Source: Theristus sp. LFF4_11 (Eukaryota > Nematoda > Chromadorea > Monhysterida > Xyalidae). From it: a stretch of DNA of 64,000 nucleotides. Shown here one piece after another: positions 1 to 10,700 of this stretch. Position numbers and translations under genes: made by a program. The notes below the pieces were generated by a model. It did no database searches. It saw only the letters and a list, made by a program, of their open reading frames with translations, and was not told the origin of the DNA. How positions within the stretch are numbered: the first letter of the stretch is position 1; each line of letters starts with the position of its first letter. The stretch is from assembly GCA_030248135.1 (NCBI GenBank), contig JASANC010000511.1:1-64000 (forward strand). The letters run 5' to 3'.

Positions 1-1338
1 AGTTGATGCGTATGTACTTGAAGATGATTCACAACAGAACAAACGAATTCAGTGCTTTTTCAGCCGAAATTTCACATTGTGTTTCAAAACTACCGTTAAA
101 GTTGAACTGAACTCTCTCTACTTTGCTGCCTGTTATTTCTTTGCATTTCATAAAGATGTTTGTTTTATTGTCTTGAAGCTAAGCAAAGCAAAGCTGAAAA
201 TTTGTGTTTTACACAAGCGATTGAATGTAAAAAACGAACAAAACATCATTTTTTTTTGTTTTCGCGAGAGAACTTTCAGTCTGGGATCGTTGAGAAAGAA
301 ACACCGTTAAATGGTAAACCCCCCCCATTTCTGGCGATCAAAACCGCAAAAAACAGGCGACTTATCTTCGCCTGATTTTTCTTTACACTACTCTTGAACC
401 CCTAAAACAACCTTGTTGACGTCAACAATTTTGGTAGGTGAGCCTCTGCGCATTACGTTTACGTACGATTCTCACCAAAAAATTGGATATCGTACTTTGA
501 AACCGTTTGCGTGAAAAATTTTCCCGAATTCGAATACGATTACGCTTGTTCGTTTCAACACACACAAAAAATCACAGATTTTCAAAAGTGAAATTCACAG
601 GCCACACACACCGTCCGTATTGTCGTTACGATCTCAAACAAGGGTGACAAGAACTAACAGATGCCGCTCAGTTTGACAGAATCCACCATCACATCGTGTA
701 TCGACACAAGAATTGTGTGGACGCATTGAAGCAGCTTCAAAACAATTGTGTTTTTTCTCTCTCAACATTAAGCGCCTGCCCAAAATTTCTCACACTCCTC
801 AGTACTGCTAGCCACGTAAAGTCAAATGCCAAAACTTTTAGTCCGCCACGAAGCTCTATGACCGATCTATAATAGCTGGTCTCGAGACGATCTAGCTGTA
901 ATATGTCTCTGAACGTCAAGAAAACATTTATCAGGTTCTGTGTCCCTGAATGTTTTTTCCCCTTTTTTACACTCTCTCTCTCAGATTTTACTCTATTTGA
1001 GAAAGAAATTCAGAATAAGCAAAAAACCCGAAGTTTCTGCGGCGTTTGCGCGCGGGATAGCAAAATGCAAACGTTTTTTGCCTGTTGCCGAAAAAGCCCG
1101 TTATGCTGTTTTTTCTTTTTGTTATACGATGCCATTTGTTTTCGTTTTGGGAAGTGCAAAAAAAGACTTGTGTTCCTGGTTAGCAAAACGTAAAATCGTC
1201 TGAAAAGCCTGTTGACAACAGGTTCGTATTTCTAATTCGAGAAAAGCACTGAAATTGTGAAAATCAATCAAACACGTCAAACTTTGCGTTTTGAAATTGA
1301 ATCACTGCGTTTCAGAGATCCACAGATCAGCTAGAATC
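1..1338. other. 5' flank of the receptor gene, no gene seen
   Basis: No exon with a recognisable product, RNA gene or clear transposon end is visible. The ORFs here are short and T- or A-rich. Non-coding promoter or 5' exons of the receptor gene that follows may lie here but cannot be placed by eye. Confidence 0.5.
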
Positions 1339-4300
1339 ATGGAAATTTGTGTTCGTATTTCGGTAATGCTGATCTTCGCAGGCTCTTGGATTTCAGCTTC
1401 CGACATAAATACGGGTAAATTCATTTGGATGTTTGCGGAGCTTACATTTCAAGGTGTGAAGGTTAAAACACTCAGCACAATGAGTGCAGTCTATCAACTG
1501 TTTGGTCTTGTCACAATCTTGCATACGCTTGCAAACCAATATCGAATTGTCACGGAAAAGTGTTTCATTTCTGGAACATGCATTTTAAAGGAGAAATTCC
1601 CATTATCAGAGATCTGTACATTTGATCAAATCGCTAGGTTGACAGTACAGTCGTTTCGAGACGCGATAATTCGAATGAAACTTGAGAAAATTTGATTTTG
1701 ATCATCAAAAACTGTAATCCGATCCAAAACGGAAACCAAACTAAAATGTTTATGTAAAAATTTCAGCAGACTCCAACGATGACGAGATGGTAACGATGGA
1801 GAATCTGAACGAGAACATGACCGAAGTGACGCGAAGGACGATGTCGTCGTGTTCGTTGATTCTTGTTTGCTTGTTTGCAGGAAGACGTTGAAAACATTGA
1901 AGTCCCATTTCTTGAGTTGCCACAAGCCACCGCTCCTCTGTGCTTTGCATGTGTGTATCACACAAAAAAGTCAAACGGTGAACTTTAGTCGACTTCAGGC
2001 GCCGAAAGACTCAAATCAATATACAAACAAATAAAATGTGATTTTCGGAATTAGCGTGTGAAACTCAGAATATTTACAAAATGCGCTATTGTTGCTATTG
2101 AGAACCTGTAACCGGCCACGATTACCAGAAACAACCTCAAAAGTTGCCTCGGTTGCTTAAAAAAAGAACAACGGAACATTTTTTTGTCTGAGTGTGTCAT
2201 TTCAGACACTCTGCTGAGTGCAAGTGCGTCAGTGATCAAGCACCATCGCTCCCGTCCGCATCGTTTGGTCGCGAATCTGATCAACGAAGATCGCTACGAT
2301 CCGCGCGTTCGCCCGGTGCGCAACATGATGACACCGACAAAGATCACCGTTCGAATGAACTTGTACCAGATACTGGAAGTGGTAAAAAGATTCTCTTGTC
2401 CTATGAATTGCCATGCAATAATTTAATTTATCTTGTTGAATATGGTGACGTAAATATGAAAAGAACGAACTGGATTTCAGATCGAGCCAACCCAAACGAT
2501 TGTGCTCTATCTCTGGGTGACACAGGTGAGTTTCGCTAATTCAGTCCTTGGACCGGTATATTGGTTTGGAAACGATTTCAAAATTGATTTGGACTATATT
2601 CAAAACTTGATTTGTTTGATGGGGCGAACCCGAACTGAACAAAAAAAACTTTTTTGTTCTGCTACCTTATTTCCCTCTCAAATTAAAACCACAAAATTAA
2701 AACCAAAATTGAGCTCAAATCAAAAATGACGCCCAAAGATCTTCTTACTTTTCTCTTGACCCAATATTGCAGATGTGGCAAGATGAGTACCTCGGCTGGC
2801 ATCCATCTGAAAACGGCGGCATTAAGCGACTTGTGCTGCCGTACAGAAGTGTTTGGCTGCCTGACACTTACCTGTACAACAAGTGCGTTGGAATTCACAA
2901 TAAGCGGGAGTTCTATTTTCTGAAAGTTCTTTGCTTAAGGTTTTGAAGCTTCTCGGACAGCCCTAGGATCTGAACAGCATTAGAAAACCACGACTTCTCC
3001 ATGTATGGGTCAAGTTTTGGGCTTCGATAATGCAATAGATTTATTTGTGAAAAACTACGAACACAACGAAAGATATCATTGGCACTGAAAAACAAAACAC
3101 ATAAAAAAACAGAATATCAAACCTCTTAGCCTTGAAATGTCGCAAACCAACACGGAACGCTACATCAACGTCGTCGTCGAAACGAACACAACAACGAAAC
3201 CCCCGACGGGCCAAGTAAGTTGTCGGTCATTCTGTGTAAATGGGGTAGAAAAAATAAAAAAAAGGTTTTAAAAATCATGGTTTTATCACATACATTTTCG
3301 CAAAAAATGACTTTGCTCCTCTGTGCCATTCCAAATCCTGAAATGAAATAAAATGAAATCATAAAAAAATCGAACAGTCAAAAATTGAATTGAAGATATT
3401 ATTTTTCGGGAGCGTGGAATTACACTTCAAAAACTTTCATCTGTTGGCAATTTTTTTCCAAAAGAAGGGAAACCGATGGTAATAGTAATTTAGCATCAGT
3501 TCTGGTTGTTGTGTGTTTTTCTCACAGGTGCGCTTCATGTTCCCAGCAATCTACCGGTTCAGCTGTCATTTGGACATTCGATATTTTCCATTCGACAAGC
3601 AAAGCTGCAAAATGACCTTTGGATCATGGACCCACGATTCGGAAGAAATCGACTACACGATGGAAACTGATTCTGTTCTTCTGGAGGATTTTGTCGCAAA
3701 CGACGAGTGGAAGTTGATTTCGTTCCAATGGAGCAGAGAAGAGGTATAAGAGTGTTGGTACTTTTTTATGTCTCTCTCGTCAACTTTACATGTTTTTGCA
3801 TGGTTAACCTTTGAATCGTACATTTTTCCGTTCAGACAAAAACTGTTCTGGTACTTTTTCAATCAAAAAGAATTTCTGCCATTCTACCCTGTGTAAAACC
3901 TCATAAACACAACTGCGAACGGATACAAAAGTTCCCAGCAATTTCGCAGGCTCATTTCTCGTGCTGTCCACGGCCGTGGATTCTGTTGCACGCGAATCTC
4001 GTCCTCCAACGTAAGCCGCTATTTTATCTGATCAACCTCGTACTCCCGTCTGCCATAATCACTTTGGTCGCCGTCGTCGGCTTTTTCATGCCAGCCACGA
4101 CCAGTGGGGAACGTCAGGAAAAGGTGAGCGACGATTGGGGCCGGGGGCGGAGGGGGTTGCCACGAAACATGTCTCGTCTTGTCTTGTGGGATTTTGTGTG
4201 TGTGTGTATGTGTTTTTGGTGCGGAGACTCTGTCTTGAGTCGCGAGTTACTGGCAAACCGAGCTGTCCTGATCCTCTTTCGCGTTTCGTCTCGTCTCGCG

Positions 4301-5855
4301 AAAACCGTGCCACGTGGTGGCAACTGGTGTGGTCGAACAGACAACCAAAATTCTTTTTTTTGCAGAATCTGGTTTCGAAACTTGTTTTGACTGCATGCAG
4401 GTCAACCTCGGCATCACCACTCTGCTGGCAATGGCGATCTTGCTGTTGATGGTGTCAGACTCGATGCCGACCACTTCGAATTTCATACCGCTGCTCGGTG
4501 CGTTTTTCTGCCGCGAATGCAAAAACGATATTTCCTGTAACGTCAATTTATAGATGTACATGTATGCTGACAAGTCATGAATCACAAAACTCGAAAGAAG
4601 CAGTCGATCAGCATGCCAAATTCAAATTCTTGAAAGCACACATCGCATACGGTTTCGACACTTTCACTGCGTACACCAACGTAGTCACCCCCGTGGCCTG
4701 GTGGTAGTGCGTTGGACTGCAGTCTGTGCGCTCGGGGGATCGAGCCCCGTCGAGGGGTGTATAGGCACTTAATGACAGAGAAAACTCGATGGGCGCCCTA
4801 CTCAATGGCGTTCAGTACGCTTCTCTGGGTTAGCCCTGGCTAAAAACATCGCCTAAAAATCCCAACAACAAAAACAAAAAAACGTGCAACATCGCAGGTT
4901 GGTTCTACATCAACGTGATTCTGTTGATTTCCATCGGCACCCTACTGACGACCGCACTCATCTGGATGCAGTCGCAGTCGAAGTACGGCCGTCTGGTGCC
5001 CGAGAAACTCCGCTGGCCGTGGTTCCACCCCATTGCGAAATCGATTCGCTTGGCGCCGCGGCCGGAGCTGGTCGCTTATTGGCTGGCGCACCAATACTCG
5101 GCGTGGGGCATGAAGACGGTCGGTTGATGAGAGATGATCACGTTTTTGTTTTTGTTCTTTGAATACATGGGGAGGGAGCGCTCGCTTATCGGTGGAAATG
5201 ATGAACTGTTGATTAGGAACTAATGAAACCTACACCGACCACTGACGGTAAGGCAGACATCAACAGCATACGCAGCATGGAAGATGTCGATACCATTTGT
5301 GCTGCAGTAAACTCAGATATCAGTGAAATCAGCCACACCAAAGTTGCACATACTCTGTTCTGTGCAGTTTTTTCGATCTAAGTTACAATCCATACGAATC
5401 TGTGGGAGGAAGACCCAATTGCAAGGCTCAATTATTGTGCCCAATTCCCGTTTTGAGTTACAAAACTCGCATTGCAGGCTGAGAAGCACGACGCAACGGA
5501 ACGAGCGGACGAACCGAGTCAGGAGACGTCCGTCTACGAGAACGTTCACCAGCAACAAGTGACGTTCCGCGAAGAAACGCTGCCGCTTAAAAACAACACG
5601 GACAATGATGACGAGCGATTTCGCGCCAATAAAAGCCATCGAAATTCAAACGCGGCCAATCAGCACGCGGCGGCGGCGGAGTTTGAGTATTCGGAAACCT
5701 GCAGCGACTTTGAGGCGTCGCACTTTGAGTGGGAACATTTGGCGGACATCGCAGACAGAGTGCTGCTCGTTGTGTTCACGTTGCTCGTCTGTTTGGTGAC
5801 CGCGATGATCTTCATCAGTGGCATGGCACTGAATGAAAAGTCCGATTACATGTGA
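1339..5855 (+). CDS. Nicotinic acetylcholine receptor-like Cys-loop channel subunit (alpha type)
   Basis: Subunit of a pentameric, probably cation-selective neurotransmitter-gated channel in the plasma membrane. Exons: 1339-1414, 1767-~1850, ~2205-2381, 2481-2525, 2773-2882, 3130-3214, 3528-3743, 3950-4123, 4401-4497, 4898-5118, 5217-5306 (less sure), 5478-5855; about 550 aa. The first exon gives a signal peptide (MEICVRISVMLIFAGSW). The ligand-binding domain has YDPRVRPV, WVTQMWQDEYLGW and WLPDTYLYN. The Cys-loop is exact, with 13 residues between cysteines (CHLDIRYFPFDKQSC). FSCC is the vicinal cysteine pair that defines alpha subunits. M1 (LINLVLPSAIITLVAVVGFF), M2 preceded by QEKV as in cation channels, and M3 follow. 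The M3-M4 loop is acidic, and M4 lies just before the stop. Exon 2's end is unresolved; joining at 1850 keeps frame. The signature is a family-level match; orthology to a named subunit is not claimed. Confidence 0.9.
4687..4880 (+). repeat. tRNA-derived SINE, copy 1
   Basis: Lies in the intron before the M3 exon of the receptor gene. The head resembles a tRNA: A-box-like TGGCCTGGTGG and B-box-like GGATCGAGCCC about 45 bases apart. It is followed by a non-tRNA body containing AAACTCGATGGGCGCCC and an A/C-rich tail. The body is shared with the copy near 9.25 kb, so this is a dispersed SINE rather than a working tRNA. The acceptor stem does not pair well. Confidence 0.65.
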
Positions 5856-5860
5856 ATAAA
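5855..5860 (+). promoter_or_regulatory. Poly(A) signal overlapping the receptor stop codon
   Basis: AATAAA begins at the last base of the TGA stop. Its last base is the first base of the MITE that follows. A second AATAAA lies inside the MITE near 5908. If used, the 3' UTR would be very short and transposon-derived. Confidence 0.45.
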
Positions 5861-5935
5861 GCGGCATTCATGAAGCAGTACAGTTAGTGACGCATAGCTA
5901 CGCGTCAATAAATATACTGCTCCATGAATGCCGCT
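5860..5935. mobile_element. Palindromic MITE with TAA/TGA flanks, copy 1 (Harbinger-like)
   Basis: Inverted termini AGCGGCATTCATGAAGCAG and its near-complement CTGCTCCATGAATGCCGCT. Flanked by TAA and TGA. Related copies are at 10653, 22549, 24647 and, more distantly, 11707; two of them have perfect TAA/TAA flanks. A 3-bp T-A-rich duplication fits the PIF/Harbinger class; that assignment is inferred. Confidence 0.7.
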
Positions 5936-6788
5936 TGATGTTTCTTCGTGGATAATTTTGAATGTGATTCGTGGTGAAATCGTCGACCGACACGGTCCAT
6001 CAATTTTGCAATACATTGTTTTTAGCATCACAATATTGCTGTTGACAGTTTCGCGTCATTGCTGGTGGCATAAAAGATTTGAGCAAATTCAATATGATCT
6101 ATACTTTACCCATGCAAATTACAGACGACTTACATGTGAAACACGTTTCACATCTGTTGTTAAGCATGCAATTTTTGAATCCGAACCTGACTGACACTAA
6201 AAGTTATCGTAAAGTGGTATAAAGGTGGAATTTAAAAAGAAACCTTTTGATTGTACACAGAAGCTTCGATTGACTGATTTCAAATCAATGAAAACAGAGC
6301 AATTTTTATGAAAAAGTATATCGCTGTGTGTTTTCCAAAACTTGTTTTGTGCGTTAGCAACAGTAAGCTGTACATGAACGAACTGAATCTTTTAAAGTGA
6401 AGCTGCCTTTTTTCCGGTTCTGTTGAGCAAAACTGGAATGAACCGGTTTTCTTCCCTGCCCTCTTGCCTCATCACATTCCCTCAACTGTTTTTTGTCTTT
6501 TTCTCTTTGCTTTGCTTTTTACTTTTTCGATTTCGCTCTCGTCGTGCGGGTGCCCGTTCCGTGTGTCTGACGTTCGTCGTCGTCGTCTGACATAAAATCA
6601 GTTAGATTTGGATATCGGTTTCATTTGTTGTATTTCAGCATCGATCGATTGGCTTTGTTTTGAATTGAACCATTTTTCAATTATTAATTTTTCTTGGACA
6701 ACAAACAACGACAAGCAAAACGAAGACCAGACAACCGGACAGGGGAAGAATTGGAAGAAAGAGAAAAGAAAACTCGAGAGAACAAGTG
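5936..6788. other. Intergenic, receptor gene to RalGPS
   Basis: About 0.85 kb between two genes on the same strand. It must hold the RalGPS promoter. No exon or repeat end seen. Confidence 0.5.
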
Positions 6789-7725
6789 ATGCCGATTGAT
6801 TACGGCGGCGCACAGAAGCGCGCCGCGTTTGACGTCTACCATGCGTACGTCGGCGCCGACAGCGACAGGTCGGTTTTGTGTGCTGTGCATTTCTCAGTTT
6901 TGTTTTTGTTTGATCGATTCAAAAATCATTGTGAAAAAGGAGAGTTTCCCGTTTTATATTTATGTGATTCATGTGCATGTCAGCAGCGGTCTGGCTAGGT
7001 AGGATCACAAGATCAAAAGATGAGAAGTGCTGTGTGTAAAATTGAAACAATTATTTGTGAAGAGAAAAAACTGTTCATAGCTTGGAGCAGCATTAAACAT
7101 TGACCTAATCAATGCCACAGCGAATAAAAACGAAAAACTGGCTTTTTTTGCAGCTCGAACGAGTCGCCGTGTTCGTCGCCGACGTCGTTGCCTGGGAAAC
7201 TGTCGATGACGGGCAAACAATTCGATCCGGTGACATTCGACGTGCTGAAAGTGCAACCGGACGACTTCGCGTCGCAGATCACATTGCAGGATCTGCCCGT
7301 GTTTCAGGCGATTCAACCGGAGGTGCGTTGCGTTTTCTTTCATTCTGTTTTTAGAATTGTTTGAAGAATTCATTGTCGTTTTTCAGTCAACCGATTGTTT
7401 CGTTTGCTTCGTTTGTGTTGGCACACGCTCTGCTTTGTCTTTTTGTCAACAAAATATCAAAAAAACGGTTTTTTATTCAGTCGGTTTTTCAAGCTGGCAC
7501 TAAAACCGGTCATTTACTGTGCTAGTATCTGCAATAAAATCTGTCAGGAGCTGATGACGTGCGGTTGGATGAAGAAGGAGAAGGCTGTGGTGTCACCGAA
7601 CGTGGTCGCGTTCACGCGCCGCTTCAACCACGTGTGCCTCTGGTGCCAGCGCGAGGTGCTCGCACGGCACAAGCCGAAACACCGCGCCGACGTCATCATG
7701 CACTTCATACGAATCGCGAAGGTGC

Positions 7726-7769
<44 letters not shown>

Positions 7770-10700
7770 TTTGCGGTATTTGAATTTGATATACCCTCCA
7801 GGTTCAGATAATTTTTTGAATTGATAGTTCCTTCTTGAATCATCGAAACCGGAAGTCACGAAACTCTGATGGTTTTGTTGTCCGGTAGGCGAGGGGAACT
7901 AAAGGAGCTTAATGACGCAGTATTTAGTTAGTACTGCTTGACGTTTAATAAATGCTGCATTTCACAGCCCCGTCCTGAAAGAGCACTTTCAATCAGGCAC
8001 CGATTCTGAAAACTTGTTCAGGAGACATCAAATTTCGTTCATTTTCAGCGACTGGTCGATCTGAACAATTTACACGCCGCGTTTGCAGTTGTGTCTGGTT
8101 TGCAGAGCTCGCCCATACATCGGTTGCGTTGCAGTTGGACTGTATGTATAATTTTAACAGTTTTTTGATGTTTTTGCAAATCTAGTGCAAGTTTTGTTTC
8201 TGTTCGTTCGAAATATGTCACTTTGTTGTAAAGAGTCCCTCTTCTCGACTCTTTCATTCATCACATTTTTAATCTGATGTTTTTTGCTAATGCATCACTC
8301 CTTTTTTCACCGACCTAAATTTTCAGGTTGTAACCGCGAAAGACAAGACATCGCTCGAAAAATTGATCAAGTTGTTCTCAGAAGACAATAATTTCGAGCG
8401 GTTACGCAAATACATGGAGAACGCCAAACTGCCTTGTATACCGTATTTGGGTTAGTCACCGTTTTTTGATCACGTTTGTTGTTTTTTACACCCGGTTTCG
8501 TGCGCAGCTAGCCGATGGAATGCGTGTTTTTGTCTTGAGAGTGCGAAAGCGGGTTCGGAATATTTTACGGTGTAATTGTGAATCATTTTGTCCTGAACAT
8601 CAAATGAATTTGAATCAATGTTGTGTATGATCTTTTATTTTGGTCCCGCAACTCAATGCGCGCATAGATAGGTAAACAGTTTCATGGATGACGCGGGAAT
8701 TCAAAATTGGTAAAGTTATCCGAGTCCTCAACAAAGGGCCGAGTCACTTAGGCGACTTTCAATTGCCACATAAAGATTGAAACTAGTTGTCTTTCCGTCG
8801 CAGACCAGGATTCAGTCGCAGGACTTAAAAAATTGATATTACCTAAATACCGCGCGCTGTGCACTACAGCACGTGTATGATTGGCTGTTTTCGTCTGCTG
8901 TTGAGTGAGGAACTGACCAATCAGCGTACTAAATTCGAAGAGCAGCTGATCTATTGATTTATACAAAAATATGTGTTGATCTTCTGATGACTTTATTGCA
9001 AAACATATTTGCAGGTCTTTATCTGACCGACCTTGTCTACATCGATGTCGCCCATCCGTCCTCCGGTGGCCTCAATGGTGGCCAACGTTCGTTGCTCATG
9101 AACAACATCATCAGATTGTTGTCGGAGTTTCAGCGCTCTGAATATAGTGAGTTTTTGTCACACAGGTTTCTTTTTATCACATTTTTTGAAGTTGTCACCC
9201 TCGTTGCCTCGATGATGACGCGTTAGATTCTTTTTGTTGATCGAGCCCCTCCCGAGAATTGTTGTGGCACATGATTCCTGAAAAACTCGATGGGCGCCCC
9301 ACTTGTTGACGGCGTTCTCTGTACGCTTTTCTAAGTCAGCCATTCGGTCAAACAACGTTTCTTAAATTACTGTTTGTTCGTATGATACGGAAATAGAATG
9401 AAAAACGGCAGAAAGAGAAGACGCTTTTTTCAAAATTTCGCAGAAGAGCTCCGCGCGATTGAGTGCGTGCAGACGTTTCTCGAGTCGATTCGCTACATCG
9501 AAGAACTGCAGAAGTTCATTGAGGACGATTTGTACAGGTATAGTTCGCTTATCATAAAACGGTACTTGCTCACAAAAATGGACCGAACTGAAGTTTTCCC
9601 GCTCGCTCAGTGACGCTCATTGCATTTTTTTACCGCATTCTTATTGGTCTGCACGGTCGCAAACTAACACATAAATCGAATATACGTTGCCATACGCGCA
9701 GGTGTGCATGTGAGATAACAGCACAATCAGACGGAAAAAAACACGCAGAAAATGGCAACTGATTCCTGAAATTCCCAAAAAAACCTTCACGAAACCAAAT
9801 AAATAGAAAAAATCACGGAAAATTCGTTGTTTTGCAGACAGTCGACGGAGCTGGAGCCGCCGGAGCAGCAGCTGCAAGCACAAGCGCAACAGCAACAACA
9901 ACTGAACGTCTCGCACAGTGGAGTCGTTCGACCGACGGTCGCTTCGGACGCGCTCGCGAGACGTGAGAGTCTGCCGGTGATGGCGTTGCAGGTGAGAGAC
10001 ACAAAGTTGGAGTTAATGAATGCATGGTCGCTGAGTTGGTACTGGCGTTGCAGGTGTGAGACAAAGTTGGAGTTCATGAATGCGTGGTCGTTGAGTTGGT
10101 GATGGCATTGCAGGTGTGAGACAAAGTTGGAGTTCATGAATGCATGGTCGCTGAGTTGGTACTGGCGTTGCAGGTGTGAGACAAAGTTGGAGTTCATGAA
10201 TGCGTGGTCGTTGAGTTGGTGATGGCATTGCAGGTGTGAGACAAAGTTGGAGTTCATGAATGCATGGTCGCTGATTGGTGATGGCGTTGCAGGTGTGAGA
10301 CAAAGTTGGAGTTCATGAATGCATGGTCGCTGAGTTGGTGATGGCGTTGCAGATGTGAGACAAAGTTGGAGTTCATGAATGCGTGGTCGCTGAGTTGGTG
10401 ATGGCGTTGCAGGTGTGAGACAAAGTTGGAGTTCATGAATGCATGGTCGCTGAGTTGGTGATGGCGTTGCAGGTGTGAGACAAAGTTGGAGTTCATGAAT
10501 GCATGGTTGCTGAGTTGGTGATGGCGTTGCAGATGTGAGACAAAGTTGGAGTTCATGAATGCGTGGTCGCTGAGTTGGTTTTTCATAGTTGAGTTTGAGA
10601 TTCATGTGCTGATTGATTGGTGTGATTGATAGCCGCTGGCCGGTGTCTATAAAGCGGCATTCACGAAACAGTATTTGGTGACACGCAGCTGTGTTAAAAC

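Noticed and set aside
4687..4760. Functional tRNA gene
   Set aside because: A- and B-boxes are present but stems pair poorly and the body is shared with another copy, so it is a SINE head.
7544..7859. Poly-Asn and poly-Gln minus-strand ORFs
   Set aside because: Translations of the GTT microsatellite read backwards.
10010..10580. CRISPR-like array
   Set aside because: Units are contiguous 60-bp direct repeats with no unique spacers, in an intron of an animal gene.
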